Shown here piece after piece: positions 1 through 8,079 of a stretch of 64,000 nucleotides of DNA. The DNA comes from Sphingomonas sp. UV9 (GTDB taxonomy: Bacteria > Pseudomonadota > Alphaproteobacteria > Sphingomonadales > Sphingomonadaceae): assembly GCF_004101245.1 (NCBI RefSeq), contig NZ_SCIN01000005.1, forward strand, positions 56,202 through 120,201, given 5' to 3'. A model generated the notes under the pieces. The model was given only the letters and a program-made list of their open reading frames with translations, searched no databases and was not told where the DNA came from. How positions within the stretch are numbered: position 1 is the stretch's first letter; each line of letters opens with the position of its first letter. The position numbers and the translations under genes were made by a program.

Positions 1-904
1 GCCAAATCTGTATCTCAATCTCATAATTGGTGTCGTACTGGGATCCATTGTTGGCATGCTCGCTGCGGTCGCGCTCGAATTCATCAACGACACGATTAAG
101 ACGCCCGACGACGTTCGTAACAAGCTGCAGCTTCCGTTCCTTGGCGGCATTCCCAACATTAAGAATTTAAAACCAATTGAGGAGTTAAAGGATACGCTAT
201 CGCCAGTTGCGGAGGCCTATCTATCTACTGCATCAGCGATGCAGTTCGTCACCGCAGGCGGTGCGCCCAAGACACTACTAATTACAAGCACACGTCCGGC
301 GGAGGGTAAGTCGACGTCAGCTTGGGCGCTTGCGCACAGCTTTACGCGGCTGGGTAAATCAGTCCTGCTGATCGATGCCGACATGCGTCGCCCCGCCTTT
401 GTCACCGGGCGCGAGAATGTCGGGCTGTCGCACATCCTCACCAACTCCGGATCGCTCAGCGAGCACGTGCTGCAGACCGATGTCGACGCCTTGTGGGTCA
501 TGCCGTCGGGTACCATCCCGCCAAGCCCGCCCGAGCTGATCGCGTCGGCGCGGTTCGCCGCATTGCTCGCCGATGCGTCCGCGACGTTCGACGTCGTCGT
601 CATCGACGGTCCGCCGATCCTCGGCCTTGCCGACTCCCCGTTGCTGTCGTCAATCGTACAGGCGACACTGATGGTGATCGAATCCGGTCGCACCCGGACG
701 CGCGCGGCGGTGGAGGCGCAGAACCGCATGCGGACCGCCGGCGCGCACATGGTCGGCGCCATCCTGACGCGCTACCAGCCGCAATCGTCCTATGGGTACG
801 GCTATGGCTACGGCTATGGGCAGAACAAGGACCAGTATCGCTATGTCGCGGACGGCAACGAGAAGAAGCGCCGGATCATGCTGACGATGCATGATGAGCC
901 CTAA
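1..904 (+). CDS. BY-kinase (Wzc-type) C-terminal part, cut by window edge
   Basis: The reading frame is open from the first bases, so this is the C-terminal part of a polysaccharide co-polymerase/tyrosine autokinase whose periplasmic and first membrane segment lie outside the window. Visible in order are the last hydrophobic membrane segment, a linker, and the cytoplasmic ATPase with Walker A (AEGKST, about 300-318), Walker A' (LLIDADMRRP) and Walker B (VVVIDGPPILGLAD). The tail holds a cluster of tyrosines alternating with glycine (about 790-845), the usual autophosphorylation site. Such proteins control chain length and export together with Wza. The paralogue at 44235-46430 is complete. It starts a run with the TPR-like gene (4-bp gap) and the polymerase gene. 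The family assignment is firm; the partner outer-membrane protein is not in the window. Confidence 0.93.
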   Translation, partial: PNLYLNLIIGVVLGSIVGMLAAVALEFINDTIKTPDDVRNKLQLPFLGGIPNIKNLKPIEELKDTLSPVAEAYLSTASAMQFVTAGGAPKTLLITSTRPAEGKSTSAWALAHSFTRLGKSVLLIDADMRRPAFVTGRENVGLSHILTNSGSLSEHVLQTDVDALWVMPSGTIPPSPPELIASARFAALLADASATFDVVVIDGPPILGLADSPLLSSIVQATLMVIESGRTRTRAAVEAQNRMRTAGAHMVGAILTRYQPQSSYGYGYGYGYGQNKDQYRYVADGNEKKRRIMLTMHDEP

Positions 905-907
905 ACG

Positions 908-2245
908 ATGAGCCGTAAGCGGCGCGATCCCAGTAACAGCGCAAGCCGTAGCGGAAGCGGTAACCCTCGCCGCGGTGGTCTGGGCAGCGTTCGCGGTTTT
1001 GCGTCCGCTGCCATCCTGGTGGTTGCCGGCGTGTCGGTGGGCTGGCTGTCCTTCCAGGCGGCGATGGTACGGACGTTGCCGGCGACCGCGCCGGTAATCG
1101 TGCGGTTCGCGCCCAATTACCCCGACGCCGTGCTTGCCAGGACCGCGGCCCTGCTCGTCACGCAGCGCGGCATGCTCGATGCCGCGACGCTCGGCGCCGT
1201 CCGGCGCGCGGCTGCGGCTGCGCCGCTCGATGCCCGCGCCTATCTGATCCTCGGCCACCAGCAGTTGCTCGATCGCCTGCCCGACCGTGCCGTCGCGACA
1301 CTGGAAGCCGGACAGCGGCTCGACCCCCGCCAGCGGCTGATCCACCTGCTTCTGCTGGATCGCTATCTGCGCACTGCCCGCTATGCCGATGCCGCGGCGC
1401 AATTCTCGGTGCTGGCACGGATCCTCGGCGCGACGCAGGCGCCGATCGCGATCGCCATGGCGAAGATGACAATGGCGCCCGAAACGCGCGACGCGGTCCG
1501 CCATACGCTCGCCACCGATCCGGTGCTCGAACGCGGCGTGCTGACCGCGCTCGCCAAGTCTGACACCGCGCCCGCTGCGATCTTCGCACTCGCCAGCCCC
1601 GCTGCGCGCGTCGATGCGCGCGCGAAGGAGAGCTGGGGTCCGGTCCTGGTGAACCGCCTAGTCGCCCGCGGCCAATATCCCGTCGCGCGATCGGTATGGC
1701 AGCGTATCTACGGCGTCGCGCCAGCGCAGGCCGAAGCACTCATCACCAATGCCGGTTTCCGCAAGACCGCCGCGTCGCCCCCGTTCGACTGGACGTTGAC
1801 CGCCAGTAGCCTCGGCGCAGCCGATATCCGCAACAATAGCCTGATAATGGACTATTACGGCCGCGACAGCGGCGATCTCGCGCGCCAGTTGCTGGTCCTG
1901 CAACCGGGACGCTACCGGTTCGCGTTCACCGTCGACCCCGGCAAAACCGATGGAGCCGCCAAGCTCTACTGGTCGCTCGCTTGCGGCACCGCGGCGTTGA
2001 GCGACCAAAACCAGCTGATGAACGTCGCCGTGGCCGCGACAGCCAAGCCGCACCGCGTGGCGACCGAGTTCGTCGTTCCGGCCAGCTGCCCGGCACAGAC
2101 GCTGACGATGCGCGGCGAGGCCGGCGATTTTCCGTCCCCGCTGGGCGTGACGCTGCGCGACCTCGATCTCCGTCCTCTGTCAGGTCCGCCATCGGCAGGC
2201 CCTCGGGAAACCACATCGGCTCCCGCATCGGAAACCACGCCATGA
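908..2245 (+). CDS. TPR-like membrane-anchored protein of EPS locus
   Basis: A 445-residue protein with a basic Arg/Ser/Gly-rich N-terminus and one membrane segment (about residues 29-50), then an Ala/Leu/Arg-rich helical region with TPR-like spacing (about 70-300). The C-terminal part (about 300-430) is rich in beta-type sequence and contains a 'LQPGRYRF' stretch. It is probably anchored in the inner membrane with most of the chain in the periplasm. A paralogue sits at 46435-47703, also directly after a BY-kinase, so the pair likely acts together in polysaccharide assembly. It begins 3 bp after the kinase stop and its stop overlaps the next start (ATGA). The biochemical role is unknown; TPR character is inferred from helix pattern only. 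Confidence 0.8.
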   Translation: MSRKRRDPSNSASRSGSGNPRRGGLGSVRGFASAAILVVAGVSVGWLSFQAAMVRTLPATAPVIVRFAPNYPDAVLARTAALLVTQRGMLDAATLGAVRRAAAAAPLDARAYLILGHQQLLDRLPDRAVATLEAGQRLDPRQRLIHLLLLDRYLRTARYADAAAQFSVLARILGATQAPIAIAMAKMTMAPETRDAVRHTLATDPVLERGVLTALAKSDTAPAAIFALASPAARVDARAKESWGPVLVNRLVARGQYPVARSVWQRIYGVAPAQAEALITNAGFRKTAASPPFDWTLTASSLGAADIRNNSLIMDYYGRDSGDLARQLLVLQPGRYRFAFTVDPGKTDGAAKLYWSLACGTAALSDQNQLMNVAVAATAKPHRVATEFVVPASCPAQTLTMRGEAGDFPSPLGVTLRDLDLRPLSGPPSAGPRETTSAPASETTP

Positions 2246-3591
2246 TCCGCCATGCGGTCGTCCCCGTCTATCTGCTCGCCTGCCTGTTGCTCGGAGGCGC
2301 GAGCGCGGCAGGATTCATCGCCAACTTCATCCTCCAGATCGCCAGCCTGCCGCTGATCGGCTGGGCTTTGTGGCAGATGATGCAGGAACGCCCCTCGGCA
2401 CAAATCCGGGCGCCGCTCGGCCTGCTTGCGATCTTCGTCACGATTGCGGTGCTGCAACTCGTGCCCCTGCCGCCCGCGCTGTGGACGCTGCTGCCGGGCC
2501 GCGCGGCGGTTGCCGAAGGCTATCGGCTGCTCGGCATCCCCCTGCCCTGGCTGCCGCTGACGCTGGCCCCCGATATCGCGCCGTCGAGCCTGTTGTGGCT
2601 GCTGCCGGCGATCGCCGTGCTGTTAAGCGTGGTCGTACTCGGCGCGTTTCGCGGGCGCAGCATCGCCGCGGTGATCGTCGCAGTCACGCTCGTCTCGGTC
2701 GCGCTGGGCGCCTTGCAGGTCATCGGCGGGACCGGCGCCTATCTCTATACGATCACCAATTACGGCGTTGCGGTCGGGTTCTTCGCCAACGCCAACCACA
2801 ATGCGACGCTGCTGCTGGTCTGCATCCCGTTCCTGGCCGCACTCCAGACGACGCTGCTGCGGCGCAGCAAATCGCAACGCAGCGCCTCGGCGGTTCACCT
2901 GCTCGTGGGAGCGACCTACGCGGTCATCTTCGTCGGCCTGCTGATCAATTCCTCGCTCGCGGGGATCGGCCTCAGCGTCCCCGTGGCGCTCGTCTCGTGG
3001 CTGACGTTCGGGCGGCGCCGCAACGCCCTCGTCCAGCGCAGCCTCGTCGTCGCAACCGGGCTGGTCTCGCTCGCCGCCATCGTCACGATCGTCGTCGGCC
3101 CGTTCGGCAACAATCTGTTCGGCGCCCAGAAGGCCAATGTCGAGCTGTCGCGCCAGACCTCGTTCGCGCTCACCTTCCAGGCGGCGCGCGCATATTTCCC
3201 GATCGGCTCGGGCACCGCCAGCTTCCAGCCGATCTATCACATGCAGGAGCCGCTCGCGTCGGTCACGACGACCTACATGAACCATGCGCACAGCGACTGG
3301 CTGGAACTGCTGCTCGAGACGGGGATCGTCGGGATCGCGTTCGCGGCGCTGTTCCTCGCCTGGTGGGTGGTCCGCCTGCGCGCGATCTGGCGCGCCGAGG
3401 AGCCCGATCCGTTCGCGCAGGCCGCGGTCATCGCGACCGCCGCCATCCTGCTGCACAGCGTCGTCGACTATCCGCTGCGCACCGCGGCGCTGTCCGCGGC
3501 CTTCGCCGCCTGCATCGGCCTGATGTCGGGCGTGCGCCCCTATACGCGACGCAGTCGTGCGCCGTCCTCCGCGCGGCACATGAGCCTCTAG
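2242..3591 (+). CDS. O-antigen ligase/polymerase (Wzy/WaaL-like) membrane protein
   Basis: A polytopic inner membrane protein of 449 residues with about ten to twelve hydrophobic segments. The motif NHAHSDWLELLLETG near residues 350-365 is the conserved periplasmic signature of the O-antigen ligase superfamily (Wzy_C), which joins or polymerises undecaprenyl-linked sugar repeats. The frame is open further upstream, but the ATG at 2242 overlaps the preceding stop as ATGA and leads straight into a hydrophobic segment, so this start is preferred. It is the last gene of the kinase/TPR/ligase run. A paralogue lies at 41899-43413. Sequence alone does not separate polymerase from ligase. Confidence 0.88.
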   Translation: MIRHAVVPVYLLACLLLGGASAAGFIANFILQIASLPLIGWALWQMMQERPSAQIRAPLGLLAIFVTIAVLQLVPLPPALWTLLPGRAAVAEGYRLLGIPLPWLPLTLAPDIAPSSLLWLLPAIAVLLSVVVLGAFRGRSIAAVIVAVTLVSVALGALQVIGGTGAYLYTITNYGVAVGFFANANHNATLLLVCIPFLAALQTTLLRRSKSQRSASAVHLLVGATYAVIFVGLLINSSLAGIGLSVPVALVSWLTFGRRRNALVQRSLVVATGLVSLAAIVTIVVGPFGNNLFGAQKANVELSRQTSFALTFQAARAYFPIGSGTASFQPIYHMQEPLASVTTTYMNHAHSDWLELLLETGIVGIAFAALFLAWWVVRLRAIWRAEEPDPFAQAAVIATAAILLHSVVDYPLRTAALSAAFAACIGLMSGVRPYTRRSRAPSSARHMSL

Positions 3592-3603
3592 CTCAGGCGC
3601 GCG

Positions 3604-4794
3604 CTATCCCGTCGCCGCGGCGGGCGCGCTGCCCGTCGCACTGATAGTCGCGTCACCCGTCGCGGTGGCGATCGCCTCCAGATAGCGTGCCTCGACGACC
3701 GACACGTCGAACTCGCGCTCGGCGATCTCGCGGCTGCGGCGCCCCATCGCCGCACGCGCGTCTGTGTCCAGAGCGAGGAACGCGAGCATCGCACCGGCCA
3801 GCGACCGTGCATCGCGCACGGTGCACAGAAAGGCGTTCTCGCCGGCGCGCGCGATCTCGGTACAGCCAGGCACGTCGGTGGCAATCAACGGCCGCTCCAT
3901 CGCGGCTGCCTCGAGCAGCGAGCGCGGCATGCCCTCGCGATACGACGGCAGCACGACGGCCGCAGCCCGGACCAGATGCGGCCTCACATCGACCGCCTCG
4001 CCGAGATAGCGCAGCGTGCCTTCCTGCTCCCAGCGTTGGACAGTCGCGCGGTCGATCGCGGTGCGGTTCTGGACGTCGAGAAAGCCGAGTAGATGGAATT
4101 CGACGTCGGGCCGGCTGGCGCGGACGATCCGCGCGGCATCGGCGAACTCCACCACCCCCTTGTCGCGCAACAGCCGCGCGACCATCAGGAAGGCCGGAGG
4201 CGCCCCCTCCCCGGCCGGTTCTGGCACGAACTGCGCTAGATCGATCCCCGAGCCCGGCAGCAGCGCGGTACGGGCGCTTCGCACCAGCCGCTGCGCCACG
4301 AACAGATCGCGGTCGTGGCGGTTCTGGAAGAAGACCGTCGCCGATCGCGCGAGAGCGGCCCGATAGAGCAGTCGCACCACCCGGGTCACTAGGCCGATCT
4401 TGATGAACGCGGTGCCGAGCCCCGAGATGTTGTTGATGACCGGGATACCGAGCGCGTGCGCAGCCAGCGAGCCGTAGACATTGGGCTTGATCGTCCAGCC
4501 GAGGAACGCGACCGGGCGCACCTGTTTCAGGATACGGAAATACTGCGAGGCCAGTTTCAGGTCGCGGACCGGCGAGAGCCCCTTGCTGTCGATCTCGATC
4601 GGGAAATACCGGACGCCCAGCGCGATCAGCGCCTCGCTATGCGGATCGCGCGGCGCCAGCGCGACGACGTCATATCCCTCGCTTTGCAGTCTCGAGACAA
4701 GATTTGCCCGGAAGTTTACGATATTCCAGCTTGTGTTTATCGATATCACGATCGTCTTTTTCGGCAACGCCACGGTGTTTCGCCTAACCAGCAT
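3604..4794 (-). CDS. GT4-family glycosyltransferase
   Basis: A GT-B fold glycosyltransferase of about 396 residues. The N-terminal half begins with TIVISINTSWNIVNFR, as in family 4 enzymes acting on lipid-linked glycans (PglA/TuaC-like). The C-terminal half has the nucleotide-sugar region 'VVLPSYREGMPRSLLEAAAMERPLIATDVPG', which includes the EX7E-type motif. The last 15 residues are Ala/Thr/Ser-rich. ATG at 4794 gives an 11-bp overlap with the upstream gene; an in-frame start at 4842 would add 16 residues and a longer overlap. It is co-oriented with the EpsG-like polymerase gene and probably co-transcribed. Sugar specificity cannot be read from sequence. Confidence 0.85.
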   Translation of the reverse strand: MLVRRNTVALPKKTIVISINTSWNIVNFRANLVSRLQSEGYDVVALAPRDPHSEALIALGVRYFPIEIDSKGLSPVRDLKLASQYFRILKQVRPVAFLGWTIKPNVYGSLAAHALGIPVINNISGLGTAFIKIGLVTRVVRLLYRAALARSATVFFQNRHDRDLFVAQRLVRSARTALLPGSGIDLAQFVPEPAGEGAPPAFLMVARLLRDKGVVEFADAARIVRASRPDVEFHLLGFLDVQNRTAIDRATVQRWEQEGTLRYLGEAVDVRPHLVRAAAVVLPSYREGMPRSLLEAAAMERPLIATDVPGCTEIARAGENAFLCTVRDARSLAGAMLAFLALDTDARAAMGRRSREIAEREFDVSVVEARYLEAIATATGDATISATGSAPAAATG

Positions 4795-5833
4795 TGATGA
4801 AAAAGGCTCTGTACGGCAGCCAGAATTCGGCGTTCGTCGCAAACACTAGCCAGACCATCTGGACCGATGCGGAATACGCACAAACAGCAAGAGTAAGCTG
4901 CGCGTTCAAGGACCGGCTTCCCGCAAACACATAGGGAAGTCTTGGCAATATCGCGATCTGAAGAGGGATCAGGAACAGCGCCAACCGGTCGATAGCCGTG
5001 GTAAAGCTCACGGTCAGCACCAACGGCAGCGTCAGCAATGCGACCACCGCAAAGGCGGTCCACATGTCGTCCTGATATGCACTGAACCTCATCTTCTTGC
5101 GCAACACGATCGCAATCACCGCTGGCACGATGTTCATCGCGACTCTGACGACTGCACCTGACGATGCATAATCCGAATCGATATAGTTGTTGATCAGATC
5201 ATCGGTTTGGCTGCGCAGGAACAGGAAGAACAGGGCAACGAAGACGATGACCCCGAAGATCGATTGAAGTACGCTTCTACGAAAGACCGGTGCTAGAATG
5301 AGCGGCAGAACCAGAAGCGCGGTCTTATGAAAAAGCGCCGCGATAAATACATACACGATCAGTTTTACGGTCGACTGCCTGTCAACGTCCGCCAATCCCG
5401 CCAATAATATCCCGATCGCAACGGCTTGGCGGGTATACCCCATGCCGACGACGATCACGAGATAGGGTACCGCCACGAGAAATGTGAGCGCCGGATTTGG
5501 CTGGCGGCTGCAAAATCGAATGATCGAAAAGGTCATGATCACGCCACAGGCGAGATTGGCCAACCAGATACCCGAATCCAGCCGCCCGGCGATGAAGACG
5601 ATCGCCGAATACGCCGGATCGTAGCTCATGATCGCCTGGGAGAAGTCCATGAGCTGGATCTGATCGTAGATCCCGAGATACGGGATCCAGTCACCGCCAA
5701 CCTCAAACCGCAGACCGATCATCAACGCGGTGGCTAGGCCAAGACAATAGACGACGGTCAGAGAACGGGTGGGCGTCGATCCACTACGAGCATCCGGAGT
5801 GGCCAACCGATTGTAGCCGAACGCCGCGACCAT
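4784..5833 (-). CDS. EpsG-family polysaccharide polymerase-like membrane protein
   Basis: A polytopic membrane protein of 349 residues with about nine hydrophobic segments. The stretch LRFEVGGDWIPYL near residues 41-53 matches the 'GxDw..Y' signature of EpsG/Wzy-like proteins, which are thought to polymerise repeat units. The ATG used leaves the protein without the usual first membrane helix. Upstream, the same frame stays open for 14 more codons, back to a stop at about 5876-5878, and encodes a hydrophobic run (ILLPYWVLFIAW) with no ATG, GTG or TTG; only a CTG is available. The real start may therefore be CTG, or the 5' end is damaged. It lies just upstream of, and overlaps, the GT4 gene. 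Confidence 0.8.
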   Translation of the reverse strand: MVAAFGYNRLATPDARSGSTPTRSLTVVYCLGLATALMIGLRFEVGGDWIPYLGIYDQIQLMDFSQAIMSYDPAYSAIVFIAGRLDSGIWLANLACGVIMTFSIIRFCSRQPNPALTFLVAVPYLVIVVGMGYTRQAVAIGILLAGLADVDRQSTVKLIVYVFIAALFHKTALLVLPLILAPVFRRSVLQSIFGVIVFVALFFLFLRSQTDDLINNYIDSDYASSGAVVRVAMNIVPAVIAIVLRKKMRFSAYQDDMWTAFAVVALLTLPLVLTVSFTTAIDRLALFLIPLQIAILPRLPYVFAGSRSLNAQLTLAVCAYSASVQMVWLVFATNAEFWLPYRAFFINAG

Positions 5834-6175
5834 CCATGCGATGAAGAGGACCCAATACGGAAGCAGGATAAAGTCCTAAAAACGGCCTTTGACACATCCC
5901 GCTTAGAAGGGATGCCACCCCTTCGCAACGCTCGCAATCGGAGAGTCGGCTCGCCAGAGCCGACAGACCGCCGAAAGAACAGTCTAGGGTCTTGCGATCC
6001 GCTCGGGATACGATCGCTATCCGCGATCGCGCCGCGCGTCCAGCATCGGGTATTATTGATTGGTACCATCGGCGATATCGTAAATTATCTTACAATATTT
6101 TACGATGCAATGTATTATTACAACATGGACAAACCGATATGTAGTACCATCGCGCCTGCGTTATAGGAGAATTTG
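5834..6175. other. Divergent intergenic region, no gene seen
   Basis: A 342-bp region between the divergent EpsG-like gene and the beta-helix gene. No convincing gene is seen on either strand. GC drops sharply from about 6045 to 6165, which fits a promoter region for the rightward gene. It contains a 30-bp operator-like inverted repeat listed separately and an AGGAGA ribosome-binding site at 6165-6170. Confidence 0.6.
6077..6106. promoter_or_regulatory. Operator-like inverted repeat
   Basis: A perfect 8-bp inverted repeat, ATCGTAAA (6077-6084) and TTTACGAT (6099-6106), with a 14-bp AT-rich spacer. The half-sites are 22 bp apart, two helical turns, as expected for a dimeric regulator. It sits 70-100 bp upstream of the beta-helix gene start at 6176. 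The bound protein is unknown. Confidence 0.45.
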
Positions 6176-7879
6176 ATGCTGTACATCATAGGTACGTTTA
6201 CCGACGCATTGGCGGCGACCATCGATCCCGATGTCCATGTCATCAGAACAAGTGGTCGCTCGACCGAAAACGATGGCGGCGCAGCAACGTATCAGCGGAC
6301 GACTGCCACACTCGAGAGCAATCAGCAGAATTACAGCTGGTTTGAGGCGGCGGATGGATCGGTTTGGCAGCTCGCCTCCGGTCAGCCCTATTACGCCGCG
6401 CAATTCGGCGCACTGGGTGGAGACCAGATCGACAGCCGCCCGATCATTCAGGCCGCGCTGGACGCGCCGATGGTCGGCGTGCTCAATCTCGGCCCCCTGG
6501 TCCATTGGTTCTCGGGAAACATCCGCAAACCGAGTGGGAAAGGACTGGTCGGCGCGGGCCGTGCAATATCCGGGTTTCGGTCATTTCAAATCACCGTTCA
6601 GCAAGCTAGCCCGCGGTTCGGCATCTACTGCGATGGCGACAGAAACGGGTGGTTCGCCGATTTTTTCATCAATATCGACCGGGCAGGCCTGAATTTCGGC
6701 GCTACGCCCGCCGCACAGTTGCTGAACCGCTGCTCAGGCCTCGTCATTCGCGGCGACAGCCGAAGCGTTCGGGTCAATCGCGTCGATGTTTATAACGCGA
6801 CCGGTTATGCGCACTACACTGCTGCCGGCGATGCAGCGAATTCTGGGCCAACGCCAAAAGATATCATGCGGCGGGATTGCCAGGCTTATAACAGCCAAGT
6901 GTGTTTTGAGGCGACAAGTCTCGGCACCGAGGAGGAAACCGTCGATTGCGCCGCGTGGGGCGCCCCCCAGGACGGCGGTGTAACCATTCCCATGGAAGTT
7001 GCCTATCATGCATATGGTGGTATCGCGCGCGTTATCCGGCGCCGCTGCAGTTTTTACGGCAATGCTACGGGCGATTTGACGGTCATCACCGATGGCGTCG
7101 ACAATGGCGAAGTTGGTTTTGAGGACTGCGATTTCGAAACCACGGGTACGCAAGCCGGGCTCAGCGTTGCAAATCCGGATCCAAACGGCAGCAGCGTCCC
7201 GGCGAACGCCGGTAAGATAACACGCAATTATTGGGTGCGGGGTGGACGAATAGCAGGTGGCACGTTCGGCCTGCTGGCGAATAACGCCAAGGTCAGAGTG
7301 GACGGAACGACGTTCACGTCTCGATCGACCGGCCTACAAATCACGGCCAACGCTGCCGTGGATCTCTACTCGCCCATCATCAAAGTCACGGGATCAACGA
7401 CGATTGCCGTCTTCGGCGTCAACGTCGAAGGCACCGGGACGGCATCATGGCATGGTGCCGGCGAGCTTACCGTGACAAACGCAGGAACCGGCGCTGTCGT
7501 CACCTTTGCGCCATCGGTGAAATTCACCAACACGCCCGTTATCACACCGCCATCGAGTCAACTCGGAACCGCATTACCGAATTACCGGCAGCGCAAGACC
7601 GGACAGATCACACAGACGGCATGGAGCAGCTACAACCCAACGGCCACCAACAAGAAATTCTATGTCAACATTCCGTTGGCGACATCGGTCGCCAGTCGCG
7701 CACTGACAATGGTCAATCTGCTTCTCCAGCAGCCTGACGGTAGCTTGGTATGGCCTCCTCAGGATCTGACCATCACGTTCAACTGGCAGAGCAACGGGTT
7801 AATTCAAGTGCAGATCAGTACAGCCGATGCGCTGACTAATTATAGCTTGCGCTACGAGATCGTAGAATATCTCGGCTGA
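6176..7879 (+). CDS. Parallel beta-helix protein with phage tail-spike-like N-terminus
   Basis: A 567-residue protein without signal peptide. Residues 10-45 (HVIRTSGRSTENDGGAATYQ) resemble the short segment in front of the beta-helix of phage tail-spike depolymerases. This is followed by QFGALGGDQIDSRPIIQAAL (about 77-97), the entry of the pectate-lyase-like beta-helix superfamily. The middle (about 100-430) has the short irregular repeats of a right-handed beta-helix. The last 130 residues are beta-rich and could be a trimerisation or carbohydrate-binding part. ATG 6176 is supported by AGGAGA five bases upstream. The neighbourhood suggests it trims or modifies the EPS made here; lyase, hydrolase or structural role cannot be distinguished, and the export route is unclear. 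Confidence 0.75.
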   Translation: MLYIIGTFTDALAATIDPDVHVIRTSGRSTENDGGAATYQRTTATLESNQQNYSWFEAADGSVWQLASGQPYYAAQFGALGGDQIDSRPIIQAALDAPMVGVLNLGPLVHWFSGNIRKPSGKGLVGAGRAISGFRSFQITVQQASPRFGIYCDGDRNGWFADFFINIDRAGLNFGATPAAQLLNRCSGLVIRGDSRSVRVNRVDVYNATGYAHYTAAGDAANSGPTPKDIMRRDCQAYNSQVCFEATSLGTEEETVDCAAWGAPQDGGVTIPMEVAYHAYGGIARVIRRRCSFYGNATGDLTVITDGVDNGEVGFEDCDFETTGTQAGLSVANPDPNGSSVPANAGKITRNYWVRGGRIAGGTFGLLANNAKVRVDGTTFTSRSTGLQITANAAVDLYSPIIKVTGSTTIAVFGVNVEGTGTASWHGAGELTVTNAGTGAVVTFAPSVKFTNTPVITPPSSQLGTALPNYRQRKTGQITQTAWSSYNPTATNKKFYVNIPLATSVASRALTMVNLLLQQPDGSLVWPPQDLTITFNWQSNGLIQVQISTADALTNYSLRYEIVEYLG

Positions 7880-7903
7880 TGTTGCGGTATTTACTCTAAG
7901 ATA

Positions 7904-7938
7904 CCGGGTCTTGTAGAGGAAATTTCTGCAGGACCCGG
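7904..7938. terminator. Hairpin between convergent genes
   Basis: CCGGGTC (7904-7910) pairs with GACCCGG (7932-7938), and the inner part TGTAGAGG/TTTCTGCA extends the stem with G-U pairs around an AAA loop. It lies between the convergent beta-helix genes. There is no T-run on either strand, so intrinsic termination is only possible, not shown. Confidence 0.4.
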
Positions 7939-8079
7939 CGTGGAATTTATGGCTTCGCTACCATGGTTATCGGCTGATCCTTCAGCGCGATGCGGCGACT
8001 TGAGCAGCACGTCATTACTGCCCCGCAGTCCGGATATTCAGCAGGCACCGGACCGCCTTCAGATATCCGAAACGCTGCC

